DNA from: Roseiarcus sp050013915
Lineage (GTDB): Bacteria; Pseudomonadota; Alphaproteobacteria; Rhizobiales; Beijerinckiaceae
NCBI GenBank assembly: GCA_050013915.1
Contig: JBEKEI010000001.1
Location: 23,548-87,547, forward strand
Direction: 5' to 3'
DNA: 64,000 nucleotides
In this document: piece after piece, positions 35,681-44,468 of the stretch
Position numbering within the stretch: the stretch's first letter is position 1
Layout: each line of letters begins with the position of its first letter
Notes under the pieces: generated by a model
The model's database searches: none
The model's input: the letters and a program-made list of their open reading frames with translations, nothing else
What the model was told of the DNA's origin: nothing
Position numbers and translations under genes: made by a program

Positions 35681-37492
35681 ATGCTTCAGAAGACCCGGAC
35701 CAGCCTCGACGCCGCGACCGGACGCGCCGTCTGCGACCTGCTGCTCGACTATCTCAAGCTCGAAGGCGTCACCCACATTTTCGGGATTCCGGGCGGCGGG
35801 ATCATGTACATGCTCGAAGCGCTGCGCCTGCGAGAGCACGAGTTCACCTATGTCGTCGCCAGGCAGGAGACCGGCGCCGCCTATATGGCCGACGGCCTGC
35901 ATCGCGCGACGGGCGGGCTCGGCGTCGTCCTCGTCACCACCGGCCCTGGAGCCACCAACGCCGTCACCGGGGTCATGAACGCGCAATCGGATCACTCCGC
36001 AGTCCTTGTCATCACCGGCGAGGTCGCCGAAAGCTATTTCGGCAAGGGCTATCTGCAGCAGGGCGTCGACGGCGCGCTCGACGTCACCGCGATCTATCGC
36101 AACGCCGCATCCTACAGCGCGATGATCGCCAATCCCGACGATTTCGCGATCCTGTTCCCGCAGGCGCTGCGCAGCGCGCTTTCGCTCCCCTTCTCGGCCG
36201 CCCATATCAGCCTGCCGGTCGACGTGTCGAATCTGGCGCCGTCGACGCCGGTGGCGGTCCCGCGCCGGACCGAGGCCTATCGCACCGTTCCCCGCGCGAG
36301 CGATCCGGCGCGCGCGCGCGAGGCGCTCGCGCTGTTGACCGCAGCGCACCGGCCGGCCATCCTGATCGGCAATGGCTGCCGCTTTCCGCTGCGCGGCGAG
36401 CGGCTCGCGCGCTTCGCCGAGGTCGTCGCGCGGTTCGGCATTCCGGTCATGACGACGCCCGACGGCAAGGCGATCTTCCCCGAGACCCATCCGCTGTCGC
36501 TGCGCAATTACGGCCTTGCCGGCTGCCTGTGGCCCTCGTGCTATCTGGGCGCCCTGCAGCCGGCCGGAGCGCCGGCCGGGCCGCCCTATGACGCCCTGAT
36601 GGTGCTGGGCTCCGGCCTCGGCAGCCTGGCGACGAGCAACTGGAATGCGCTGTTGAAGCCGGCGGGCCCGCTGATTCAAGTCGACGCCGACCCCGCGGCG
36701 ATCGGGCGCGCGTTCGAGCTCGAGCTCGGCGTCGTCGCCGATCTCGCCGAATTCATCGACGATTTCTGCGCGCTTTCCGATTCATTCACGCCGGACGCGG
36801 CCGCAGTGGCGCAGCGCGAGCGCTATGTCGCCTGGATCAAGGACGCCTGGCCGCCCTGGTACGATCCGGAAAAGCGGCGCTCGGACGCCGCCCCGATCCT
36901 GCCCCAGGCGGCGATGCGGATCATCCAGGACTGCGCGCCGCGGGGCGCCAACATTTTCGTCGACTGCGCCAATTGCGTCGGCTGGACGCTCAACTATCTC
37001 GCGATCGACCCGCCGACCCGGCTGCACCTGTCGCTCGACATGGGTCCGATGGGTTTCGGCGTCTGCAGCGTGATCGGCGGCAAGATCGGCGCCCCGGACA
37101 GCGCGTGCCTGGCCGTCACCGGCGACGGCGCGTTTCTTATGCACGGGACCGAGGTTTCCACGGCGGCGCAGAATCGCGTCGGCGCGATCTGGGTGGTGCT
37201 CAACGACAACGATCTGGCGATGGTCAGCCAGGGCAACCAGCACTTCTTCCCCAAGCCGGTCGAACCCTCGTGGAAGGACTATTACAAGCTCGGCGATCCC
37301 GACCTCGTGGCGTTTTCGCGCAGCCTCGGCGCGGAGGCCTGCCGCGCCGCGAGCCCCGCCGAACTGCGCGAGGCGCTCGGGCGTGCGATCGTCAACGCCG
37401 ACCGCGACCGCCGGCCGCAGGTGATCGTCGTCGGAATCGATCGCGACGAGATCCCGCCGTACTACCGGACGGCCCCGACCGCTTCGCCATAG
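35681..37492 (+). CDS. Thiamine-diphosphate enzyme of the acetolactate synthase family
   Basis: 603 residues with the three ThDP-enzyme domains. N-terminal PYR domain: HIFGIPGGGIMYMLEAL, with activating Glu63 in RQETGAAYMADG. Then the central domain, and a C-terminal PP domain with GDG at 481-483 and LNDNDLAM closing the ThDP/Mg motif. Relatives decarboxylate 2-oxo acids and ligate the product to a second carbonyl (acetolactate synthase, acyloin synthases). No small regulatory subunit gene is present and the neighbours are not isoleucine/valine genes, so a specialised carboligase or decarboxylase is likely. ATG 35681 is preferred because of its AAGGAG site; an in-frame ATG at 35636 overlapping the previous stop would add 15 residues. 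Confidence 0.88.
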   Translation: MLQKTRTSLDAATGRAVCDLLLDYLKLEGVTHIFGIPGGGIMYMLEALRLREHEFTYVVARQETGAAYMADGLHRATGGLGVVLVTTGPGATNAVTGVMNAQSDHSAVLVITGEVAESYFGKGYLQQGVDGALDVTAIYRNAASYSAMIANPDDFAILFPQALRSALSLPFSAAHISLPVDVSNLAPSTPVAVPRRTEAYRTVPRASDPARAREALALLTAAHRPAILIGNGCRFPLRGERLARFAEVVARFGIPVMTTPDGKAIFPETHPLSLRNYGLAGCLWPSCYLGALQPAGAPAGPPYDALMVLGSGLGSLATSNWNALLKPAGPLIQVDADPAAIGRAFELELGVVADLAEFIDDFCALSDSFTPDAAAVAQRERYVAWIKDAWPPWYDPEKRRSDAAPILPQAAMRIIQDCAPRGANIFVDCANCVGWTLNYLAIDPPTRLHLSLDMGPMGFGVCSVIGGKIGAPDSACLAVTGDGAFLMHGTEVSTAAQNRVGAIWVVLNDNDLAMVSQGNQHFFPKPVEPSWKDYYKLGDPDLVAFSRSLGAEACRAASPAELREALGRAIVNADRDRRPQVIVVGIDRDEIPPYYRTAPTASP

Positions 37493-37534
37493 GGCTCGCC
37501 CGTCGCGTCCGCCCTCGATCAGATGGGAAGCGTC

Positions 37535-38548
37535 ATGACCAACCATGAGACCATCGGCGTCACCGGCGTCGGCTTCGCGACGCCGGAGACGGTCCGCCGC
37601 AACGACGATCCGATCTTCGACTGGATCCGGAAGAACAATCCCGATTACGCCAAGCTGTTCCAGGGCATAGACGAACGGCGGGTGCTGGCGGCCGGCGAAA
37701 CGCTCGACGCCCTGATGCTGGCGGCGGCGGCGCAGGCGCTCGACGACGCCAGTCTGTCGTCGCGCGACATCGATCTGCTGATCGGGCTCGCCTCGGTCAG
37801 CGACTATGTCACGCCCAATGCGCTGGTGAAGCTGCACAGCGATCTCGGCCTGCCCGCCCATTGCCAGGTCCTGCCGGTCGGCACCGAGTTCACGACCTTC
37901 AACGACAGCCTCGTGCTCGCCGACGCAATGATCCGCACAGGCAGCGGGATCGGCAATGTGCTGATCGCCTGCGGCTGCAACTGGACGCGTCACGTCAGCT
38001 ATCACGAGGCGACCAGCATCGGCGCCGCCGACGGCGCCGGCGCCGCGATCATGGGCAGCCTCGTCGACCGCCGCCGTTTCGCCTTCGTCGACGTCGTGAC
38101 CGAGACGCAGAGCAAATATTACGGCGCGATGTGGATGGGCGGTCGCGAGTCCGGCCGGATCGATCCGCCGCCGCCCTATTCGGCCGATCTCTATACGACG
38201 CCGCTGATGTATTTCGGCGCCGACGCCGCCAAGTCCTTCGCCGAGTTCGGCGAGACCGCGCCGGTCCGGGCGGTGAACCGCCTGCTGAGCCGCAACGGCG
38301 TCAGGCCCGGGGAGATCACGCTGATCTCGCATCAGACCTCGTCGGTGCTGATCGACGCCTGGGACAAGGCGATCGGACCCGGGCAGTACATCACGACGCT
38401 GAAGGACTTCGGCAACATGACGGTCGCCTCGGTGCCCGTCACCCTGGCGATGCGCCGGCGCGAGATCGCGCACGACCATCTCGTGCTGCTGACCCTCGGC
38501 ATGCAGCAGCAGACTTCGGCGGTGCTGTTGCGGCGAAGAGCGGGGTGA
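37535..38548 (+). CDS. KAS III-like (FabH fold) protein lacking the catalytic cysteine
   Basis: 337 residues of thiolase/KAS III fold. The His and Asn of the FabH triad are kept: H266 in LISHQTS and N294 in DFGNMTVASVPV. The segment that should carry the nucleophilic Cys (usually ACxGF) reads VGTEFTTFND (residues 115-124), so the Cys position is Phe or Glu. Cys146 and Cys148 lie in the later LIACGCNW strand, not the active site. It therefore cannot form a normal acyl-Cys; acyl transfer or decarboxylation without covalent loading is possible. The start is set by GGGAAG upstream of ATG 37535 (a Met 4 codons earlier is an alternative). It is the last gene of the oxidase-ThDP operon. Confidence 0.85.
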   Translation: MTNHETIGVTGVGFATPETVRRNDDPIFDWIRKNNPDYAKLFQGIDERRVLAAGETLDALMLAAAAQALDDASLSSRDIDLLIGLASVSDYVTPNALVKLHSDLGLPAHCQVLPVGTEFTTFNDSLVLADAMIRTGSGIGNVLIACGCNWTRHVSYHEATSIGAADGAGAAIMGSLVDRRRFAFVDVVTETQSKYYGAMWMGGRESGRIDPPPPYSADLYTTPLMYFGADAAKSFAEFGETAPVRAVNRLLSRNGVRPGEITLISHQTSSVLIDAWDKAIGPGQYITTLKDFGNMTVASVPVTLAMRRREIAHDHLVLLTLGMQQQTSAVLLRRRAG

Positions 38549-38875
38549 GCACGGCGGCGCCGAGGTCCGCCGCCGCATGTCGGCGGATCGGCCGGCGAAA
38601 CCGGACGCGGCAACCCGCCTTGCGGCGCCGCCGCGTCCCGTCAGAGTTCCTTAACATCTCCCGCTCAACATCATGACGAATTGAATCAAGGCGGGTCGGT
38701 CGGCCGATCGAGCGGCGGTCCCGCCAGACGGGCGTCGCGCGGGAAACGCCGAAGCGGCGTTGTTTCTGGCCGCGCCCGACGCGCGGTTGCGACCGCCGAC
38801 GGCGTTCGCCGATCGAGCGGGAGCCCGGCAATTCGCAGCCGGATCGTAGTAGCGTGTTGGCGTAGAGGCGTAACG
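38549..38875. other. Intergenic region after the operon
   Basis: 327 bases with a hairpin close to the operon end (separate entry) and no supported gene. The segment before 38876 should hold the promoter of the next gene; no clear consensus was picked. Confidence 0.5.
38566..38587 (+). terminator. Hairpin terminator candidate of the four-gene operon
   Basis: TCCGCCG / CGGCGGA (7 bp) with an 8-base loop starts 18 bases after the KAS III-like stop. No T-run follows. Confidence 0.4.
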
Positions 38876-39499
38876 ATGAAGGACGGTGTCGAGTCGCATT
38901 CCGCGCGCCCGAAGGCGCCGCCGAAACACTCGCCGATCGCCGGGATCGACGATGGCTCGCGCGTCGATCGCGTGCTCGCCGGATCTGGCGTACTGCTCGC
39001 GTTTTCTTCCCTCGGCTTTGCCGGCTACATGGTTGCGTCCGTCGACCACCCGCCCCAGGTGGCCGGGCTTGAATATCTGGCGATCTTTTCTCGGCCGAGC
39101 CATTTCCTGACCGCCGCCTCGGTCCGCCCTCCCGCATGGGACGCCAAGCCCGGACCGGCGCGGATCGCGCGTTCCGTCGACATGACGCCGACCGGGTCGA
39201 TTGCCGACCAGGCGAGCGCCGGCGTTCCGACCAACGGGACGGCGGCGCCGCTCGCCGTCGAGCCATCGCCGGCGCCCGCCGCCTTCGAACTCCTCTACGC
39301 CTCCGGCAGCGAAGGCGTGCTGCGGACCAGCGCCGGAATTCTCCGCCTCAGAGTCGGCGACATGCTGCCGACGTTTGGCCGGATCAATTCGATCGAGAGC
39401 GCGGGAGGCCGTTGGACCGCCCTGACCCAGAGCGGCGCACGGCTGGAATGGCGGATCGACCCAGAGACGACCGGCGCAGCCGCCGCGTCAGCGCCATGA
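38876..39499 (+). CDS. Membrane-anchored periplasmic protein of unknown function
   Basis: 207 residues: a short cytoplasmic start (MKDGVESHSARPK), one membrane helix (about residues 35-55), a Pro/Ala-rich linker and a small C-terminal domain (FELLYASGSEGVLRTSAGIL to GARLEWRIDP). The C-terminal part vaguely resembles the small periplasmic domains of GspC/PilP-like anchors, but no secretion genes are near. An AGAGG site is 8 bases from the ATG. I cannot assign a role. Confidence 0.7.
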   Translation: MKDGVESHSARPKAPPKHSPIAGIDDGSRVDRVLAGSGVLLAFSSLGFAGYMVASVDHPPQVAGLEYLAIFSRPSHFLTAASVRPPAWDAKPGPARIARSVDMTPTGSIADQASAGVPTNGTAAPLAVEPSPAPAAFELLYASGSEGVLRTSAGILRLRVGDMLPTFGRINSIESAGGRWTALTQSGARLEWRIDPETTGAAAASAP

Positions 39500-39885
39500 A
39501 CGGCGGGATGCGCGTTCAGAATTGTCAACTGCCGGTTTTCTCTGCTCATCACGCGGCCGACGCCGCCCGGGCGCCGGTCGAAACCGCCCTGCCCGCGGCG
39601 ATGTCTCGCCGACGATTCGCGGCGCGCGATCGACCGCCGCGGATCGGCCTGGCTTGCCGAGGCGCGCCGCGATCGGGACCCCTTCGGAGCCGCCCGTCGA
39701 GGCGCCGCAGCGCCGCCGCGCAGTCCGCGCGGCCGCCCCACGAACCGACCGATCGCCTTGGCGGGGTCTTTTTAGCGAAGGGTAAACCCTGATTGTATCG
39801 ACTTCGGCGACTGTAATGGTTTTCAGTTACACTCTGTTGAATATAAGGCGTGTCGAATTGTTTTTTGCTTTGGAGGGCCCAAGTC
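39500..39885. other. Intergenic region before the receiver array
   Basis: 386 bases. The right third (about 39765-39880) is AT-rich and is the likely promoter of the first receiver gene. It contains TGTAA-N10-TTACA (separate entry) and GAATATAAG, a possible -10. No gene is supported. Confidence 0.55.
39812..39831 (+). promoter_or_regulatory. TGTAA-N10-TTACA inverted repeat
   Basis: A perfect 5-bp inverted repeat with 10-base spacer, 55 bases upstream of the first receiver gene and just upstream of a possible -10 (TATAAG). Spacing suits a dimeric activator or repressor; the factor is unknown. Confidence 0.4.
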
Positions 39886-40365
39886 ATGGATTATTTAGAG
39901 GCATCGCACGCTATCGTCGTCGACCGTACTTTCAGCGGCGAGGCCGGTATGCGTCTGGTTCGCCCGCTGCCGACGCGGAATACGCAAAAACTGTGCGTTC
40001 TGCTGGTGGAGGACGACGAAGCCGACTCCTATCTCATTCGCCGCGCCCTCGCCACCATTCCGAGAGTGGGAAAGGTCGTGGTCGCCAGGGATGGAGTGGA
40101 GGCGCTCGAAATCGTCGACGACGGGTCGGCGAATCCCGATCTGGCGCTCGTCGACCTGCATATGCCCCGCAAGGACGGCTTCGCGCTGCTGCGGGACTTC
40201 GAGACCCGGGAATCCGCCCAGTTCCTGTCGGTGGTGCTGACGTCCTCCAGGGCGGGCGCCGACGCGCTGCGTTCGCGCAAGCGCGGGGCGGTCGAGTTCC
40301 TGACCAAGCCCGACACGGTGGAGAAGATGGCCGCCGCGCTGAACCGGGTCATCGCCTACGTCTAG
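39886..40365 (+). CDS. Stand-alone CheY/Rcp1-like receiver 1 of 4
   Basis: 159 residues: an N-terminal ~40-residue extension, then a receiver domain with acidic patch LLVEDDEADSYLIRRAL, phospho-acceptor Asp in LALVDLHMPRKDG, Thr/Ser in LTSSRA and Lys in FLTKP. No output domain. It resembles the small regulators paired with phytochrome-type or PAS kinases. The start is ATG 39886 with GGAGGG 9 bases upstream. Three paralogues follow on the same strand, each with its own ribosome site and 213-287 bases of separation. Confidence 0.92.
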   Translation: MDYLEASHAIVVDRTFSGEAGMRLVRPLPTRNTQKLCVLLVEDDEADSYLIRRALATIPRVGKVVVARDGVEALEIVDDGSANPDLALVDLHMPRKDGFALLRDFETRESAQFLSVVLTSSRAGADALRSRKRGAVEFLTKPDTVEKMAAALNRVIAYV

Positions 40366-40578
40366 GCCGGGCGTTCGAATTTTCGCCGGCCGGTCGGATC
40401 GCTCGATGACGATCCAGACGCCCGCGAAGTCCGGCGACGACGCGACCGGCGGGCGGCGACCGGCGCGGCCCACCCCCGCGGCCGGGCGCGACACCACCCA
40501 GCCGTTACCGGGACGAGCCGCCGTCCGCGCGCGATCCCGCGATATTTCCCCCGATCACCCAGAGAGAGAGCCAACGTC

Positions 40579-41064
40579 ATGAGGATGGAATCAAACCAGG
40601 ACGATGTCCGAGCCAGGACGTCGCGGCTCGCCAGCGGCGCGCTGGACAGGATCAGGCTGTCGGCGCCGTCGCGGCGGCCGCTGAGACTGTGGGTGCTCCT
40701 CGTCGAGGACGACGAAGCCGACGCCTATCTCATCCGCCGCGCCCTGGCGAAGAATCCCTGGGTCGGCGAGGTGGCGCTCGCCGAAGACGGCGTCGAGGCG
40801 CTGGAATTGATCGACAAGGGCTGGGTCTTTCCGGATCTGGCGATCGTCGATCTGCATATGCCGCGCAAGGATGGATTCGGCCTGCTGAGGGACTTTGGAA
40901 TCCGGGACTCCGCGCCCTTCCCCTCCGTGGTGCTGACGTCGTCGAGGGCGAGCGCCGACGCGGTCCGGTCGACCAGGCTCGGCGCGCTGGAGGTCCTGAC
41001 CAAGCCCAAGACGGAGCACGAACTGGCGACCGCGCTCGATCGCGTCATCCGCGGCGTCCTCTAG
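40579..41064 (+). CDS. Stand-alone CheY/Rcp1-like receiver 2 of 4
   Basis: 161 residues, receiver only: LLVEDDEADAYLIRRAL, Asp in LAIVDLHMPRKDG, LTSSRASADAVRS, Lys in VLTKPK. The N-terminal ~38 residues are unlike those of receiver 1, so the paralogues differ where they may contact partners. A purine-rich GAGAGAG precedes the ATG. It is part of the tandem array facing the kinase genes. Confidence 0.92.
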   Translation: MRMESNQDDVRARTSRLASGALDRIRLSAPSRRPLRLWVLLVEDDEADAYLIRRALAKNPWVGEVALAEDGVEALELIDKGWVFPDLAIVDLHMPRKDGFGLLRDFGIRDSAPFPSVVLTSSRASADAVRSTRLGALEVLTKPKTEHELATALDRVIRGVL

Positions 41065-41292
41065 CGCGGCGGCGGGCGCCCCCGGGCCTCCGGACGATCC
41101 CGGCCGTCGCGCGACATTCCGGCGGCTCCGCCAGGTCCCGGCGCGCCGAGCGGCGACGGCGCGTCGGCTCGTGCGCTCCCGCGCCGGTCGCGGCGCCGCT
41201 TCGCCCGCTCTGCGAGCGGCGTCCGAACTTCGCCGTCGAGGACGCGGCGGCCATGCAATCGCGCCGCGAGGCGCCCTCCGAAGGAGAACCTC

Positions 41293-41778
41293 ATGACGAC
41301 GACCTGGCGCGAACTCATGTTCACCGCGAAGAAATTTTTCGAGGATCGCGAAACGATGGATGATGTCGACGCGTTTGCGTCGCCGATGGCTGCGCGCAAA
41401 CTGCAAATCCTGCTCGTCGAGGATGACGAACCCGACGCGTATCTCATCCGTCGTGCGCTGGCGGGCAATCCCAGAGTCGGCGCTGTCGTCCTCGCGGAAA
41501 CCGGCGTCGAGGCGCTGGCGCTGATCGACGAGGGCGCGATCAGTCCCGATCTGGCGATCATCGACCTGCATATGCCGCGCATGGACGGCCTCGCCCTGCT
41601 GCAGGACCTCGCGACCAGGGAGCGCGCGTGGTTTCCCTCGGTCGTGCTGACATCTTCGGCCTCGCCGGCCGACGCTCGCCGGGCGTTGGGCTGCGGCGCG
41701 GCGGAATTCGTCACCAAGCCCGATACGCCGGACAAATTGGCGGCGGCTCTCGACCTCGCGATCCGCAATCTCGCCTAG
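41293..41778 (+). CDS. Stand-alone CheY/Rcp1-like receiver 3 of 4
   Basis: 161 residues, receiver only: LLVEDDEPDAYLIRRAL, Asp in LAIIDLHMPRMDG, LTSSASPADARR, Lys in FVTKPDTPDK. AGGAGAAC lies just before the ATG. It is slightly more diverged than receivers 1, 2 and 4 in the alpha4-beta5 region that usually decides partner choice. Confidence 0.92.
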   Translation: MTTTWRELMFTAKKFFEDRETMDDVDAFASPMAARKLQILLVEDDEPDAYLIRRALAGNPRVGAVVLAETGVEALALIDEGAISPDLAIIDLHMPRMDGLALLQDLATRERAWFPSVVLTSSASPADARRALGCGAAEFVTKPDTPDKLAAALDLAIRNLA

Positions 41779-42065
41779 CGCCGGGCCCAATCGCGAGCGG
41801 GGGCGGGAGATCGCAAGCCGATTGCGCGATCGCGGCGCGTCGTCGATCCGCCAGGACAGCCTGACGCCAGCGTCGCCTGCCATTGAGTGAGGGCCGGCCG
41901 CGAGCCGAATCCCATGACTTCGAGCGGCGGGCAAAGGCGCGGCCGCGCCTCGCCCGCAATGCGATCAATCCAGTCCCGCCCGATTCCGGCGCGCAGGATC
42001 TCGTTCCTGCCTCCCGATCGATCATCGATATTCGGCGGTGATCGAACAACGTCCAGGAGTGCCCG

Positions 42066-42545
42066 ATGCGATTGGTGGCGTCATCCCGAGCAATCATCGA
42101 TAATCCTTCCGCCGCGTTCGACCGGCCGGACCTGCTCCATCGATCGCCGCGCGCGCAGGCGGCGCGAAAATTGCGGGTGCTGCTGGTCGAGGACGACGAG
42201 GCGGACGCCTATCTGATCCGCCGCGCGCTGGCGGGCAATCCGCGAATCGGCGAGATCGTGCGCGCCCAGGACGGCATCGAGGCGCTGGCGCTCATCGACA
42301 GGGGAACGGTCAAACCCGATCTGGCGATCGTCGACCTGCACATGCCGCGCAAGGACGGTTTCGCCTTGCTGAGGGAATTCGCGACGCGCGAGGCCGCCGG
42401 GTTTCCCTCGGTCGTGCTGACCTCCTCGCGGGCCGGAGCGGACGCTCTGCGCTCGAAGATGCGCGGCGCGGTGGAGTTCCTGACCAAACCCAACAGCGCG
42501 AAAAAACTGTCGGCCGCCCTCGACCGCGTCGTCGCCGGAATCTAG
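42066..42545 (+). CDS. Stand-alone CheY/Rcp1-like receiver 4 of 4
   Basis: 159 residues, receiver only: LLVEDDEADAYLIRRAL, Asp in LAIVDLHMPRKDG, LTSSRAGADALRS, Lys in FLTKPNSAKK. AGGAG is 8 bases before the ATG. Its 3' end faces that of the minus-strand sensor kinase (66 bases between stops), which makes that kinase a natural partner candidate. Confidence 0.92.
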   Translation: MRLVASSRAIIDNPSAAFDRPDLLHRSPRAQAARKLRVLLVEDDEADAYLIRRALAGNPRIGEIVRAQDGIEALALIDRGTVKPDLAIVDLHMPRKDGFALLREFATREAAGFPSVVLTSSRAGADALRSKMRGAVEFLTKPNSAKKLSAALDRVVAGI

Positions 42546-42611
42546 CCGGCGGCCCGGCGCAGGGGCGCGGGGCGCAGCCCCCGTCGCCGCGCGGCGGACC
42601 TGATCGTCGCG

Positions 42612-44468
42612 CTATGCGGCATTCGTTCTGACGGTGAAGCTGAAGGTCGAACCCTCGCCTTCCACCGAATCCACCGATATGAGGCCGCCGAAGCCCTCGA
42701 CGATCTTGCGGCTGATCGCCAGACCGAGCCCGGCGCCCGAATAGACGCTCGTTGCGTGCAGGCGCTTGAAGGGTTCGAAAATCTGCCGCTGGTGGCGCTC
42801 GGCGATGCCGATTCCATTGTCGGAGACCGAAAAGATCCAGAAATCGGCCTTGCGCCGCGCCGCCACGCGGATGCGCGGCGCGGTCGCGATCGGAACGAAT
42901 TTCAGGGCGTTGCCGATCAGGTTCTGCAGCAGGCGATCGAACCGGATCGCATTGCCGAAGATTTGCGGCAGGTCGCCGGCGGCGACCTCGGCGCCGGACT
43001 GACGAATGGGCTCGGCGAGCGTTTCGAGCACATGCCGGAGGACTTCGTCGGCGGCGAACCACGTTCCGCGCTCGGCCTCCAGCCCGAGCCGGCCGAAGTC
43101 GACGAGATCGTCGAGCAGGAGCGACATCTGGGTCCCGCCCGCCACCGCGAGCGACAGGAACTGGCGGCCGCGGTCGTCGAGACGCTCGCCATAGTCCTTC
43201 GCCAGGAGCCCGCAGAAGGACGTCACCATCCGCAACGGCTCTCTGAGATCATGGGAGGCGACATGAGCGAAATGGGTTCGCTCCTCGTTCGAAGCGGTCA
43301 GTTGCTCGATGAGCCGCTCGCGCAAGTCCTCGGTGCGGCGCATTTCCGCGATCAGGGACTCCTTCTGGCGAAGCAGGAGATCGCGCTCGCCGAGCGCCTC
43401 CTCGCGGCCCCGGGCCACCTGCGCCAGGTCCCGGGCGACCATTTCGAGGTCGCGCCGCGCCGAGTCGGCCGCTTCCCGGACCTGCCGACGTTCGTCGATG
43501 TCCTCGATCACGCCGATCAGCATGATCGGTTCGCGGCTGCCCGCCGCGCGCGCCGCCGTCGCGGAAGCGCGGCACCAGATCGCGCGGCCGTCCTTTCGGA
43601 TGTAGCGCTTTTCCTGGACATAGGCGTCGTTGTCGCCGGTCAGGAATCTCCGGTAGGCGCCGTCGTCGCTGTCCCTGTCGTCCGGATGAGTCAGTTCCAT
43701 GCCGGTGCGGCCGATCAGCTCCTCGGGTTCGTAGCCGAGCATTTGGGCGAAGGCGCGATTGACCCGCAGGATCCTGCCGGTGACAGGCTCGGACTGGGCC
43801 TTGCCGACCGAGGCGTATTCGAAACTGGCGCGATATTGCGCCTCGCTCCGCTCGAGCGCCGCCTGCGCCTCGGTGCGCTGGGTCAGGGCGTCCTTCATCC
43901 GGGCGTTGGCGAGCCCGAGCCGGTCGGTGACCAAACCCAGCGCGTGGATCGACTGTCGCAACACCACGGACAGAACCTGGGCGAACGTGACGGCCACGGC
44001 GATCGCGATCAGGCTGGGCGCCTGGTGAGGCAGCAGGACGAACGTGTTCTGGTGTCCGACAAAGAAGTACCAATCTCCGGCGAACCCTCCAATCAGGGCG
44101 ATCCAGCCCGCCAGCGGGCCGATCAGCAGCGTGACCGACATCACGACCGGATACACCGCAATCATCGGCGCGGTCCCGCCGGGCAGCACGATGAGGAACC
44201 ACCCCGCCGCGATCGCGGCGCTCGCGCCCGCAAGTCCGGCCGCGACCGCAGGTCCGGTCGCGGCCGGCGGGCGGCGCAACAGTCGGGCGACCCGACGGCC
44301 CAGCCGGTCGACCGGGCGGTCGCCGGACCGCAGCCAGCCGAGCGCCGCGACCAGCCGACGCCATCGGGCGCCGCCGGCTCCGGGAGGCTCATGGAGGACT
44401 TTTTCGAGCGTCGGGCCCATCGCGCGGATTCCGGTTGGACGAGCGCGCATGCCCCGCTCGTCGGACAT
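42612..44468 (-). CDS. Membrane PAS sensor histidine kinase
   Basis: 618 residues. A block of membrane helices (about 70-180; DUF4118/KdpD-like pattern) is followed by a coiled coil, a PAS domain with PAC (YRASFEYASVGKAQSEPVTG, GRILRVNRAFAQMLGYEPEEL), another coiled coil, and a phytochrome-type kinase core: HisKA HVASHDLREPLRM, N box NLIGNALKF, DNGIGI, GAGLGLAIS. The ATG follows the TGA of the upstream hybrid kinase directly, so the two are translationally linked; later Met codons (MRARPTG, MGPTLEK) are alternative starts. A stand-alone receiver such as those at 39886-42545 is the expected partner. Confidence 0.88.
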   Translation of the reverse strand: MSDERGMRARPTGIRAMGPTLEKVLHEPPGAGGARWRRLVAALGWLRSGDRPVDRLGRRVARLLRRPPAATGPAVAAGLAGASAAIAAGWFLIVLPGGTAPMIAVYPVVMSVTLLIGPLAGWIALIGGFAGDWYFFVGHQNTFVLLPHQAPSLIAIAVAVTFAQVLSVVLRQSIHALGLVTDRLGLANARMKDALTQRTEAQAALERSEAQYRASFEYASVGKAQSEPVTGRILRVNRAFAQMLGYEPEELIGRTGMELTHPDDRDSDDGAYRRFLTGDNDAYVQEKRYIRKDGRAIWCRASATAARAAGSREPIMLIGVIEDIDERRQVREAADSARRDLEMVARDLAQVARGREEALGERDLLLRQKESLIAEMRRTEDLRERLIEQLTASNEERTHFAHVASHDLREPLRMVTSFCGLLAKDYGERLDDRGRQFLSLAVAGGTQMSLLLDDLVDFGRLGLEAERGTWFAADEVLRHVLETLAEPIRQSGAEVAAGDLPQIFGNAIRFDRLLQNLIGNALKFVPIATAPRIRVAARRKADFWIFSVSDNGIGIAERHQRQIFEPFKRLHATSVYSGAGLGLAISRKIVEGFGGLISVDSVEGEGSTFSFTVRTNAA

